From contig NZ_JACHNB010000001.1 of assembly GCF_014205225.1 (NCBI RefSeq), forward strand, positions 6,491,501-6,555,500: a stretch of 64,000 nt of DNA, in the 5' to 3' direction. Numbering within the stretch: the first letter of the stretch is position 1; the number at the start of each line of letters is the position of its first letter. This DNA is from Actinoplanes octamycinicus (GTDB lineage: Bacteria > Actinomycetota > Actinomycetes > Mycobacteriales > Micromonosporaceae). The notes below the pieces were generated by a model, which was not told the DNA's origin, ran no database searches, and worked only from the letters and a program-made list of their open reading frames with translations. A program made the position numbers and the translations under genes. This document shows, in pieces, positions 17,173 to 25,190 of the stretch.

Positions 17173-18102
17173 ATGACCGAGTACCGCGCGGTGTTCGACG
17201 CGACAGTGACCTTCAGCAACGGCGGCGGCCTGAAAGCCGACGGCTTCCGGGTCGACCTGCCCGGCCCGGACGCAACCGAGCAGCAGGTGGGCGAGTTGTT
17301 CCTGGCCTCCCTGGGTCTGCTGCTGACCGACACCGTCGAGATCACCAACCTGGAGGTGATCGCCGAGGCGCACCGCGGCACCCGTGGCGGACCCAGCGCC
17401 GCCGCCCCCGGCCCCACGGCGCCGGCCTGGCGACATGTCGACCTCAGCCACGTCATCTCGGCCGGCATGACCACCTATCCCGGCCTGCCCGGGCCGGAGA
17501 TCACGCCACACCTGAGCCGCGAGGAGTCCAGGAAGACCTACGCGCCCGGGACCGAGTTCGCCATCGACCGGATCAGCATGGTCGGCAACACCGGCACCTA
17601 CCTGGACAGCCCCTACCACCGCTATCCCGACGGCGCCGACCTGGCCGGCCTGCCCCTGGACGGGCTCGTCGACCTGCCGGCCGTCGTCGTGCGCACCGCG
17701 GGAGCCGGCGTCCGCGGCGTCGATGTCGGCGCGCTGGCCGCGCATGACGTCACCGGCCGGGCCGTGCTGCTGCACACCGGCGGCGACGCGGGCTGGGGGA
17801 CACCCGGCTACGCGCGTCAGGCGCCCTACCTCACCGAGGCCGGCGCCCGCTGGCTCGTCGAGCACGGCGCCCGCCTGGTCGGGATCGACAGCGTCAACAT
17901 CGACGACGTCGAGGGCTCGCCGGGTGAACGGCCGGCGCACACGCTCCTGCTCGCCGCCGGCATCCCGATCGTCGAGCACCTGACCGGTCTCGATCAGGTG
18001 CCGCCGCACGGCGCGCGGTTCACCGCCCTCCCGCCGCGGGTGGCCGGCTTCGGCACCTTCCCGGTCCGCGCCTGCGCCGCCGTCCCGGTCCAGGCGGCCT
18101 GA
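17173..18102 (+). CDS. Cyclase-family (kynurenine formamidase-like) hydrolase with extra N-domain
   Basis: A 309-residue protein. Residues 85-300 are a cyclase/kynurenine-formamidase fold (PF04199 type), normally a metal-dependent amide or lactone hydrolase. The family metal motif HxGTHxDxPxH is changed here to NTGTYLDSPYH: the first two histidines are Asn and Tyr, while Asp and the last His remain. Variants of this kind form a known subgroup, but the metal site must differ. The first 75 residues (TEYRAVFDATVTFSNGGG onward) are a separate small alpha/beta module fused through a Pro/Ala linker. A divergent LysR regulator lies upstream. The next small membrane-protein gene follows 4 bases later. 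Confidence 0.82.
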   Translation: MTEYRAVFDATVTFSNGGGLKADGFRVDLPGPDATEQQVGELFLASLGLLLTDTVEITNLEVIAEAHRGTRGGPSAAAPGPTAPAWRHVDLSHVISAGMTTYPGLPGPEITPHLSREESRKTYAPGTEFAIDRISMVGNTGTYLDSPYHRYPDGADLAGLPLDGLVDLPAVVVRTAGAGVRGVDVGALAAHDVTGRAVLLHTGGDAGWGTPGYARQAPYLTEAGARWLVEHGARLVGIDSVNIDDVEGSPGERPAHTLLLAAGIPIVEHLTGLDQVPPHGARFTALPPRVAGFGTFPVRACAAVPVQAA

Positions 18103-18106
18103 TCCG

Positions 18107-18352
18107 ATGCACCTCGCCGACCTGCTCGGCTGGGCCGGCGCCGGCGCCCTGCTGCTCGCCCACGCCCTGGTCACCCACGACCCCGAGCAGGCCGCCGGCG
18201 GCCGTTACCTGCTGCTCAACCTGGCCGGCTCGGCCGGTCTGGCAGCCAGCGGGGTGGTCCACGCCGCCTGGCCGTCCGCCGTGCTCAACCTGCTCTGGCT
18301 GGTCCTCGGCCTCACCGCGTTCCGCCGACGCCGTCCCGCCGAGCCGGATTAG
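18107..18352 (+). CDS. CBU_0592-family small membrane protein
   Basis: An 81-residue integral membrane protein with two to three hydrophobic helices, starting HLADLLGWAGAGALLLAHAL and containing YLLLNLAGSAGLAASGV, the pattern of the CBU_0592 domain. The function is unknown. It is 4 bases after the cyclase stop and probably co-transcribed. Its own stop is 2 bases from that of the convergent DUF6069 gene. Confidence 0.8.
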   Translation: MHLADLLGWAGAGALLLAHALVTHDPEQAAGGRYLLLNLAGSAGLAASGVVHAAWPSAVLNLLWLVLGLTAFRRRRPAEPD

Positions 18353-18354
18353 GA

Positions 18355-18813
18355 TCACGAGCCGCTTCGCGTACGCGAAATGCTCTGTCCCCGGGTGCGC
18401 AGACTCCAGGTCAGCGCCGGGATCATCACCGCCGCCGCGACCAGGTGCAGCCCGGCGAGGGCCGCCATGGTCGCCGCGTTCGCCCCGGTCAGCACGAACG
18501 GCGCGACCAGCGACAACACGGTCAGCGACACGGCCGTCCAGAGGAAACGCCGCGCGGGCCGGGAACTCCACCGCAGAAGACCGACAGCGATCAGTACGCC
18601 CAGGCCGCAGCAGATCCCGGTCAGCACGGCGAACCCGGCCGGCGGAATGGTCTCCCCGCCGTCCGGCAGCTCGAAGTCGACCCCGGCGGCCCGGGCCAGC
18701 GCGGCGCCGAGCGTGGTGGCCGCCATCGCGCCGAGCGTGGCGATCAGGCCGACACCGACGAGCCGCCGGGTCCGGCCGGGAACAACACCTTCGGTCTCAT
18801 CCGTGATGGTCAT
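18355..18813 (-). CDS. DUF6069-family membrane protein
   Basis: A 152-residue protein with four hydrophobic helices and a short charged N-terminus, matching the DUF6069 pattern. Its function is unknown. Its ATG lies inside the last codons of the upstream sigma factor gene (17-base overlap in a different frame), so translation is coupled. This suggests a membrane partner or output of the sigma factor, perhaps an anti-sigma-like role, although no anti-sigma domain is seen. Confidence 0.75.
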   Translation of the reverse strand: MTITDETEGVVPGRTRRLVGVGLIATLGAMAATTLGAALARAAGVDFELPDGGETIPPAGFAVLTGICCGLGVLIAVGLLRWSSRPARRFLWTAVSLTVLSLVAPFVLTGANAATMAALAGLHLVAAAVMIPALTWSLRTRGQSISRTRSGS

Positions 18814-19804
18814 GACGTTCCTCCTCGCTGCCGTCCGCCGGCAGCCGCTCCGGCAGCTCCAGCCCGGCGAACCGGTCGCTGTGGAATGTGACGATCTCGG
18901 TGATCGCCCCGCCTACGACGCGCAGCACGTCGAGCGTCAGCGGCAGGTAGGCGCCCTCCGCCTCGCGCCAGTGGTAGAACGCCACGGCCGGCTGCCGGTT
19001 CACCGCGGTCGGCACCGCGCGCAGGCCGGTCATCCCCTCGAAGCCGCTCTCCACCCAGTACTTCACCACCTCGTCCCGGCCGATCTGCATTCCGGGGGTG
19101 GGCGGCATCGACGACCGGACGTCGTCCCGCACCAGCGCGGCGAGCGCCGGGATGTCGGTGGCCACGCTCGCCTCGGTGAACCGGCGCACCAGCTCCCGCG
19201 TGCCGGCGTCCTCGTCGCCACCGGTCCAGTCCTGCCGCTCGGCCGGCAGGTGCTCGCGCATCCCGGCGCGGGCCCGCTGCAGCGCGCTGTTCACCGAGTT
19301 GACCGAGTCACCGAGCAGCTCCGCGACGTCCTTCGCCGGCCAGCCGAGCACGTCCCGCAGGATCAGCACGGCCCGCGGGCGCGGCGCGAGATGCTGCACC
19401 GCGACCAGGTAGGCCAACTCGATCGTCTCCCGCGCCACCGCCAGGGTCTCCGGCTCGTCCGCGTCGCCCGCCGGAAGCTCGTCCAGCAGCCGGTCCGGGT
19501 AGGGCTGCAACCACCGCACCTCACCGCTCGCCGGTTCCGGCCGGCACTTGGCGAGCAGGTCCAGGCAGGCGTTGGTCGCGATCCGGTACAGCCACGCCCG
19601 GACCGTCGACCGCCCCTCGAACGTCTCCCGCCGCCGCCAGGCCCGCAGGAACGTCTCCTGCACGGTGTCCTCGGCGTCCTCGAACGACCCGAGCATCCGG
19701 TAGCAGTGCACATGCAGCTCCCGCCGATGCCGCTCCGTCAGCCCGGCGAACCCCGGCTCGTCCACCCCGGTCAGCCCGGCCGTCAGCTCCACATCCGCAC
19801 CCAT
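18797..19804 (-). CDS. ECF sigma factor, SigG-like, with SnoaL-like C-domain
   Basis: A 335-residue extracytoplasmic-function sigma factor. Region 2 contains HVHCYRMLGSFEDAEDTVQE and region 4 contains LRDVLGWPAKDVAELLG. An extra C-terminal SnoaL/NTF2-like domain (from about residue 210, TRELVRRFTEASVATDIPAL) is typical of the SigG/ECF56-like group, in which it regulates polymerase binding instead of a separate anti-sigma factor (family knowledge). The ATG at 19804 is chosen; upstream codons lack domain character. It overlaps the DUF6069 gene by 17 bases. Confidence 0.92.
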   Translation of the reverse strand: MGADVELTAGLTGVDEPGFAGLTERHRRELHVHCYRMLGSFEDAEDTVQETFLRAWRRRETFEGRSTVRAWLYRIATNACLDLLAKCRPEPASGEVRWLQPYPDRLLDELPAGDADEPETLAVARETIELAYLVAVQHLAPRPRAVLILRDVLGWPAKDVAELLGDSVNSVNSALQRARAGMREHLPAERQDWTGGDEDAGTRELVRRFTEASVATDIPALAALVRDDVRSSMPPTPGMQIGRDEVVKYWVESGFEGMTGLRAVPTAVNRQPAVAFYHWREAEGAYLPLTLDVLRVVGGAITEIVTFHSDRFAGLELPERLPADGSEEERHDHHG

Positions 19805-19978
19805 CACGCCATCCTTCCGCCTCGCCACGTCCCCACACCTATGTGACGGCCCCGGCGTCGAGAACTCATCACCCGGGTCAGAGCGGAACGGACGACGAAG
19901 CCTCCCAAGGTCAAGATCAAGAGCTGCATGGGCGCACGTCCGCCGGCGTACGGATCGCATGCTCCCGGCACCCCTCTG

Positions 19979-21157
19979 TCAAGGGGTTGGTGTGAGGGGT
20001 GTTTTAGGGTGGTGGTTGGCGGGTCCGGGTTGTGACTTTTCCGAAGTGTCGATCTTGGGGTTTGGGTCGGCCGCGCTGGAGTTCAGAGTCGCCCCCGTGT
20101 GTCCTCCCGGACCCGTCGCTGTCTGTTGTGCCGTGTGGTCGTCTTTGATCATTTGGCGGTAGACGGTGTCGGACAGGCGTCGTTTCAACGCTCGCATGGC
20201 TTCCATCGCGGTTTTGCCTTCGGCGCGTTTGCGCTGGTAGTAGGCGCGGCCGGGGGTGTCGAAGCGGAGCTGGGTGATGGCCATGATGTGCAGGACCCGG
20301 TTGATGCGCCGGTTCCCGGCCCGGTTGAGCCGGTGATGATGGTTGTCGCCGGAGGACACGTCGATGGGGGCGGTGCCGTTCCAGGTGGCGAAGTGCCCGC
20401 GGGTCGGGAAGCGGCTGATGTCGCCGATGTCGCCGAGCAGGCGGGCGGCGCCGGAGGGGCCGATGCCGTTGAGGCTGGTCAGCTGGGTGCCGGTGGCGGC
20501 CAGCACGGTCTTCAGCTGCCGGTTGGCTGCTTTGATCTTGGTGTCCAGGGTGGTGAGCTCGTCGGCCAGGTCGCCGGCCAGCTGATAGCGGGTGGCGGTG
20601 ACGATGTCGCCGGCCGGGACGCTGACGCGTTCGAGCAGGGTGCGGGCCTGGTCGGTGGTCAGGTTCTTCTTCGCGCCGCCGGGGATCAGTTCGAGCAGTA
20701 GCTGGTGCAGCCGGTTGATGGTCTCGGTGCGGGTGGCGCCGAGCTGGTCGCGGCGGTCGGCCAGCAGCCGCAGCGCGACGGTGGCGCCGTCGGCGTGAAC
20801 GCGGCGCAGGCCCGGGGTGCGCAGGGCGGTCACCGCGATGTGGTGCGCGTCGTGACCGTCGGTTTTACGGCCGTGCCCGGTGTCAAAGTTGCGGGCTTTC
20901 GCGGCGAGTTTCGCCGGGACGTCCAGCACGGTTTCGCCGTCGGCGACCAGCCGCTGGGCCAGGTGCCGGCCGATGCCGTTACAGCCCTCGACCGCCCACA
21001 CCCGGCCGGCGTGACGGCGGCCGGCGGCGAGCATCTGCTGGTAGCCACCGGTGTCGGTGCCGTACCTGCCACGGGCCAGCACCTGTTCACGCTCGTTGAT
21101 GATCTCGATCGTCGCGGACCGCTTGTGCGGATCGACTCCAATGATCAGCTGACCCAT
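19979..21157 (-). CDS. IS110-family transposase (DEDD recombinase)
   Basis: A 392-residue IS110 recombinase. The N-terminal RuvC-like DEDD domain shows IIGVDPHKRSATIEI (first Asp), AVEGCNGIGRHLA (Glu) and GRKTDGHDAHH (two Asp). The C-terminal Tnp20 domain has the GPSGAARLLGDIGDI and GHFATWNGTAP segments expected around the catalytic serine. The length is normal and there are no stops, so it is probably active. The ATG at 21157 (MGQLIIGVD) is chosen; an ATG 13 codons upstream is possible. The C-terminal tail is low-complexity (Thr/Pro/His-rich). Confidence 0.93.
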   Translation of the reverse strand: MGQLIIGVDPHKRSATIEIINEREQVLARGRYGTDTGGYQQMLAAGRRHAGRVWAVEGCNGIGRHLAQRLVADGETVLDVPAKLAAKARNFDTGHGRKTDGHDAHHIAVTALRTPGLRRVHADGATVALRLLADRRDQLGATRTETINRLHQLLLELIPGGAKKNLTTDQARTLLERVSVPAGDIVTATRYQLAGDLADELTTLDTKIKAANRQLKTVLAATGTQLTSLNGIGPSGAARLLGDIGDISRFPTRGHFATWNGTAPIDVSSGDNHHHRLNRAGNRRINRVLHIMAITQLRFDTPGRAYYQRKRAEGKTAMEAMRALKRRLSDTVYRQMIKDDHTAQQTATGPGGHTGATLNSSAADPNPKIDTSEKSQPGPANHHPKTPLTPTP

Positions 21158-21179
21158 GTACCCGTTGACCTTCCCGTCG

Positions 21180-21410
21180 TCGCGGCAGAACCACACCAGC
21201 GGGAGGGCAACGCTACTTACAGCTGGGCAAACCCCTCTTCAGCCACTCCGCGCCACGGTGACCGGCAGGGTCCAAGCCGGGAGAGAGCCACACCCCGCCA
21301 TATGAGTGGGCAGCGCGGGCCTGAGCACCCTACCGATCACCTCGACCAAGCCTGGCCGGGCCGCGGTCGTACACCAAATTCTCTTTAAGTAGCGCGGGCC
21401 GGGGCCGGCG
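21180..21410 (-). ncRNA. Candidate bridge RNA of the IS110 element
   Basis: The noncoding region immediately upstream of the transposase start is about 230 bases and carries no gene. In the IS110 group this position encodes the bridge RNA that guides the recombinase to donor and target DNA (established for IS621). The region contains several self-complementary G/C segments, and its sense strand carries AGAGGGGT, which also occurs just beyond the transposase stop. Exact ends and loops cannot be assigned from one copy. Confidence 0.5.
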
Positions 21411-21524
21411 ATCTGGCCGCTGCGCGTCCACAACGATCGCCGCCCCCTTCATTGCCCGTGGCCGGTCACCGTCACCCCCCGTCCCGCCCCGCGCGGCAGG
21501 AGATCGGGCCCCGTGCCCGGTCGG

Positions 21525-22157
21525 TCAGGCGCGGGCGAGGTGCAGGCCGATGCCGGCGCCGAGTCCCTGGCCGTAGGCGAGCTGGATGAGGAACTCCACG
21601 GCGGGTTCCAGGTAGCGGGCATTGGTCAGCGGGCCGGCATCGATCGCCTCGAAGCCGAGTTCGTCGCCGAGGGCGATGACGGATTGCTTGGCGTCGGCGT
21701 CGTCGCCGGCGACCGGAAGCAGCTGCTTGACGCCGCCGAGGACCGGCTTGTCGAGTGTGGCGGCGAAGACGGTGTTGAACGCCTTGACCACCCGGGAGCG
21801 GGGCAGCCGTTCGGCCACCTGCTCACCGGCCGAGGTGCTGTGCCCGATGGTCAGCGACATGTAGTCGGCGGCGAGCGGGTTGGTCGCGTCGATCACCACC
21901 TTGCCGGCCAGGGCATCGCGGACCTCATCGGTGAGCAGGGCGTCGATCGCGGCGAACGGCGCCGCGATCACGGCGTGGTCCGCCGCGGTGGCGGCGTCGG
22001 CGGCGCTGGCGGTCTCGGCGCCGGAGGCCGCCGCGGCCGCGGCCAGTCGCGGCGAGCCCGGCTCGCTGGCCGCCAGGATGACGTGGTGTCCCCGCTCGGT
22101 CAGCCGGGCGGCGAGAGCGGATCCGACGTTGCCGGCACCCAGAACGGCGATCTTCAT
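21525..22157 (-). CDS. NAD(P)-binding reductase of the F420-NADP oxidoreductase type
   Basis: A 210-residue Rossmann protein beginning KIAVLGAGNVGSALA, a dinucleotide-binding glycine motif. It continues with VVIDATNPLAADYMS and SRVVKAFNTVFAATL, as in NADPH-dependent F420 reductase-like proteins. Without F420-site knowledge the electron partner is uncertain. The ATG follows a strong AGGAG site. It is divergent from a MarR gene, and the shared 160-base region carries three copies of one palindrome, so this gene is almost certainly the MarR target. Confidence 0.9.
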   Translation of the reverse strand: MKIAVLGAGNVGSALAARLTERGHHVILAASEPGSPRLAAAAAASGAETASAADAATAADHAVIAAPFAAIDALLTDEVRDALAGKVVIDATNPLAADYMSLTIGHSTSAGEQVAERLPRSRVVKAFNTVFAATLDKPVLGGVKQLLPVAGDDADAKQSVIALGDELGFEAIDAGPLTNARYLEPAVEFLIQLAYGQGLGAGIGLHLARA

Positions 22158-22206
22158 GGCTTTCTCCTCTGATTCGTCGTGCGGCACGGCACCGCGCCGG
22201 CCGAAA

Positions 22207-22226
22207 GTAGTTCGAGTTCGAACGAC
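22207..22226. promoter_or_regulatory. MarR operator copy 1
   Basis: GTAGTTCGAGTTCGAACGAC, containing the palindromic core TTCGAA. It is repeated at 22243 and 22281. Confidence 0.75.
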
Positions 22227-22242
22227 ATGGAGGACGCTAGAG

Positions 22243-22262
22243 GTAGTTCGGATTCGAATCAA
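22243..22262. promoter_or_regulatory. MarR operator copy 2 (variant)
   Basis: GTAGTTCGGATTCGAATCAA differs from copies 1 and 3 mainly in the core, where GATTCGAATC is itself a perfect palindrome. Spacing to its neighbours is 36 and 38 bases. Confidence 0.7.
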
Positions 22263-22280
22263 CTGAGTCGTCGGTCACAG

Positions 22281-22300
22281 GTAGTTCGAGTTCGAACGAC
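22281..22300. promoter_or_regulatory. MarR operator copy 3
   Basis: GTAGTTCGAGTTCGAACGAC is identical to copy 1 and ends 16 bases before the MarR start codon, directly upstream of its TACCGT -10-like box (22305-22310). Confidence 0.75.
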
Positions 22301-22316
22301 CTGCTACCGTCGCGGC

Positions 22317-22781
22317 ATGACGGAACGGTGGCTCGACGAGGTCGAGATGCGGGCCTGGGTGGCCTTCCTCGACACCAGCAATCTCCTGCTCCAGCGCATC
22401 AACCAGCAGCTCCGCGACGACGGCGGCCTGACCCAGCCGCAGTACGAACTGCTCACCCGGCTCGCCGAGACCCCCGACCGGCGGATGCGGATGGCCGAGC
22501 TGGCCGACGCGCTGGTCGCCTCCCGCAGCGGCCTCACCTACCAGGTCAGCCAGCTGGAGAAAGCCGGCCTGGTCCGGCGCGAGACCTGCACCAGCGACGA
22601 CCGGGGCATCCTCGCCGTCCTCACCCCCCAGGGCGAGCAGGCGCTGCTCAAGGCCGCACCCGGGCATCTGCGCGTGGTCCGGGAGAACCTGATCGACCTG
22701 CTCGACCGGGATCAGCTCGTCGCCCTCGCCGACACGCTCAGCCAGGCCCGCGCCCACCTGCGGTCGGCGGGCAACGGCTGA
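22317..22781 (+). CDS. MarR family regulator
   Basis: A 154-residue MarR repressor with the winged-helix segment MAELADALVASRSGLTYQVSQL and the wing RRETCTSDDRGILAVLT. A Cys in the wing region may sense oxidants or electrophiles (inference). The start at 22317 is supported by a TACCGT box ending 6 bases earlier, a leaderless arrangement. It is divergent from the NAD(P)-dependent reductase, with three operator copies between them. A MarR regulator paired with an oxidoreductase is a common detoxification layout. Confidence 0.93.
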   Translation: MTERWLDEVEMRAWVAFLDTSNLLLQRINQQLRDDGGLTQPQYELLTRLAETPDRRMRMAELADALVASRSGLTYQVSQLEKAGLVRRETCTSDDRGILAVLTPQGEQALLKAAPGHLRVVRENLIDLLDRDQLVALADTLSQARAHLRSAGNG

Positions 22782-22935
22782 ACGCCCGCGAAGTCACCGC
22801 ACACCGTCGCAGCGTCATACCGGTGTCCACCGCGGGCTCGCCGTGGCAACGGACAGCCGGCACACCAGCTCGCGCACCCGGCCGGATCCGGCCTGGCCGG
22901 GTATGGGTTTGCCGTCGCGGTCCGGCTTCTGAACA

Positions 22936-24108
22936 ATGACCGCGATGGAAGACCGCTCGGCGCGTCCGGCCGCACTCGCCGTGGACGGGAACGGTGCGTT
23001 GCTGCGCGCGGCAACAGCCGCTGGACACGGGACGCGGGTCCGAGAGCTTCTCGCCAATGGCTGGTCCGATTCCGCTCGGAACGACACCGAGTTGATGCTC
23101 TGGGCCGCGGACTACGGCGCCTACCAGGTGATCCTCGGTCGGCTCGACCAGCACACCACGAAGCCCATGCTGCGCATCGCCCGCGCCTGGGTCGGTCTCG
23201 ACCCGGTGGCGGAGCTGAAGCGCCGGCTCGGTGATCCCGCTGCCGAAGTCGAACGCCAGATGGTTTCGGTCGACTTCCACGGGAACGCGGAATGCGTCCG
23301 GGTGACCTCGGCCGACCGGCGGTGGAGGCAGGTACAGACCGCTCACCTGGCGATCGTGACCTACATCGAGGAACTTCTCGGGATCGGGGCGCCACTCGAC
23401 GAGCTGTTGGCGCGCGCCCTGCGGGACGGCGACCCGGACTCGGTCAACTGGACCCAGGCGTGGCATGCGGCGACCAACCGGCACGACACCGTGGCGACCA
23501 CGCGCTGGGCCATGGGCGTCCTGCTGGATCCGGACACTCGTACCCGGTGGTTCGCCGCCGAAGTGCTGCACGCCCTCGCCGTCGGTCCGGCGCCGTGCCG
23601 GGACGAAGTCCTCGCCCTCCTGCGGACCCGCCTCGCCGCCGAATCGAACGCCGACGTTCTCACCCGGCTGATCACGGCCTTCGCCGAGTACCACGACCTC
23701 GGTCTCCTGCCCGAGATCGTGGCGCATGCCGAACACCCCCACCCGGTGGTGCGGCGGCAGGTCGCGGAGGAACTCTGCTCCGCGTTGATGACGTCCGCCT
23801 CCGTGCGGGAGGGCGCCGACCTCCTGGCCGCCCTGGCCGGAGACCGTGACGGGCGCGTACGTGCCAGCGCGATCCGGGTGCTGTGCACCCATGCCTTTGA
23901 TCACCCGGTGACGGCCCAGGTCATCACGGCCAGCCGCGACGACCCGGATCCGCAGGTCAGGCCAGAGGTGCTGTCCGCTCTGGCGCGCGGCGGAGACGCT
24001 GCGGCCTGTGCTGAGCTGGCGCGGCTCGCTGACGAAGCCGAACCGGGCAGCCAACTGGCCATGAGGGCCTACGACGCGGAGCACTGGGCGCTGAGAGCGC
24101 GCCACTGA
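22936..24108 (+). CDS. HEAT-like helical repeat protein
   Basis: A 390-residue soluble protein. The N-terminus (NGALLRAATAAGHGTRVRELL) looks ankyrin-like. The C-terminal half carries several HEAT/armadillo-type helical pairs (for example HPHPVVRRQVAEELCSAL and DRDGRVRASAIRVLCTHAF). Such scaffolds bind other proteins and are common among actinomycete immunity-like or regulatory proteins. No catalytic motif is visible and the partner is unknown. The next gene is 181 bases away on the same strand. Confidence 0.75.
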   Translation: MTAMEDRSARPAALAVDGNGALLRAATAAGHGTRVRELLANGWSDSARNDTELMLWAADYGAYQVILGRLDQHTTKPMLRIARAWVGLDPVAELKRRLGDPAAEVERQMVSVDFHGNAECVRVTSADRRWRQVQTAHLAIVTYIEELLGIGAPLDELLARALRDGDPDSVNWTQAWHAATNRHDTVATTRWAMGVLLDPDTRTRWFAAEVLHALAVGPAPCRDEVLALLRTRLAAESNADVLTRLITAFAEYHDLGLLPEIVAHAEHPHPVVRRQVAEELCSALMTSASVREGADLLAALAGDRDGRVRASAIRVLCTHAFDHPVTAQVITASRDDPDPQVRPEVLSALARGGDAAACAELARLADEAEPGSQLAMRAYDAEHWALRARH

Positions 24109-24289
24109 TGCGCTCACTCCCGGCAGGCGAAGGACCTCCTAGCCGACGGCGTCACGAAGGCGCTCGTCCCCGCCTCGCGAGGTCATCGACGCGAAAAGCG
24201 TGCCCGCCTACTCAGCGCCGCCACCGTTGTGGCGCAGAAGCGGATGCCGGGTCCCAGCAGCGCGTCCATCAACGATTTCGGGGTACGGC

Positions 24290-24622
24290 ATGACTTTCTC
24301 GCTTCTCTGGCGGTATGGCGCATCGTCGAGTCACGACGAGATACCGGACGAGACGCTGCGCGAGCTCGTGGCCGAACTGGATGACGGCGAAGACGTGGAG
24401 CACGGTGACGTCTGGCTGTCGGAAGACGCCACCGGGTGGGGGATCGGTGTCTTCGCTGGTGATCGCGGGTTGGTCGTCCTGGAGGACACGGAGCCGGGCG
24501 GCGAGGCGTTCCATCGGCTGGGAGTGACCCGCGAGGATGCCTTGACGCTGCTCCGGCGCGCGGCCGACGGAGAGATGAACGCCATCCGGCGCGAAACGTG
24601 GAGCCCGGGCTACGGCTCGTAG
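24290..24622 (+). CDS. Small acidic hypothetical protein, 110 residues
   Basis: A 110-residue acidic protein beginning MTFSLLWRYGASSSHDEIP. It has alternating beta-like segments (GDVWLSEDATGWGIGVFAG) and a C-terminal helix. No family is recognised with certainty; size, acidity and fold pattern resemble immunity proteins of polymorphic toxin systems, but no toxin is adjacent. The start at 24290 is preferred because the upstream frame is Arg/Pro-rich noncoding type. Confidence 0.6.
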   Translation: MTFSLLWRYGASSSHDEIPDETLRELVAELDDGEDVEHGDVWLSEDATGWGIGVFAGDRGLVVLEDTEPGGEAFHRLGVTREDALTLLRRAADGEMNAIRRETWSPGYGS

Positions 24623-24739
24623 TGAGCGGCGTCGGAGAAGGCGTTCGAGGTGACGGCGGAGCTGACGGAGCGGGACTGTCCGCGTACGGAAAATGGTTGA
24701 AGGCGCGGTTCTCGGGAGCGCCGCGCCTTCAGTGGACCG

Positions 24740-25147
24740 TCACTTGCGGTCGGTCAGGTCTTTGCGGACGTCTTGGTAGTGCTGGTTGAGCATGACGCCG
24801 AGGATGTTGCCGAAGGGGTCGAGGACTGAGGCGGTGACGAAGCCGGGGCCGCGCTCGGTGGGCTTGTCGTGGTCGGTGGCGCCCAGGTCGAGCAGGCGCT
24901 GGTAGGCGGCTTCGACGTCGTCGACCGCCCAGTAGATGATGGCGCCGGACGGGGCCAGGGTGTGCGGGTGCGGTGCGAAGCGGGCGTTCAGCAGGCCGAA
25001 CTCGTGCTGGTAGTCGCCGACCCGCCACTCCAGATAGGCGCCCTCGCGGACGAAGTACGGCTCGGCCTCGAAAACGGTGGTGTACCAGGCGCGGGCCCGG
25101 TCCAGGTCGTCGGCGAAGAACGTGACGGTGGTGAATCCGCGAAGCAT
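24740..25147 (-). CDS. VOC family protein (glyoxalase/bleomycin-resistance fold)
   Basis: A 135-residue single-gene VOC protein. Paired beta-alpha-beta-beta-beta units are visible: VTFFADDLDRARAWYTTVF, then IYWAVDDVEAAYQRLLDLG and the closing ASVLDPFGNILGVML. It may bind a metal and act on or sequester a small molecule. The ATG at 25147 follows AAGGACCCCC. It is divergent from a WYL-domain regulator, and the 85-base gap holds a perfect palindrome, so the regulator probably controls it. Confidence 0.9.
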   Translation of the reverse strand: MLRGFTTVTFFADDLDRARAWYTTVFEAEPYFVREGAYLEWRVGDYQHEFGLLNARFAPHPHTLAPSGAIIYWAVDDVEAAYQRLLDLGATDHDKPTERGPGFVTASVLDPFGNILGVMLNQHYQDVRKDLTDRK

Positions 25148-25190
25148 GACGGGGGTCCTTTCGATCGGCTCATCTCCATGCTCGCGGCAT

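Larger units (their letters stand above)
19970..21410 (-). mobile_element. IS110-family insertion sequence (approximate limits)
   Basis: About 1.4 kb comprising one DEDD transposase gene and a roughly 200-base noncoding region upstream of it. IS110 elements lack long terminal inverted repeats, so the ends cannot be fixed from one copy. The right limit is set where noncoding sequence changes character near 21410, and the left at the short sequence just after the transposase stop. The octamer ACCCCTCT occurs at 19970-19977 and again at 21231-21238. Confidence 0.7.

Noticed and set aside
19970..21238. ACCCCTCT repeats as target-site duplications defining the IS ends
   Set aside because: This would place the right end only about 80 bases before the transposase start, leaving no room for the upstream noncoding RNA expected in the IS110 group.
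22201..22300. tRNA-like T-loop strings (GTTCGAATC type) near 22250
   Set aside because: They belong to a repeated palindrome in a divergent promoter; no acceptor stem, anticodon arm or CCA context is present.
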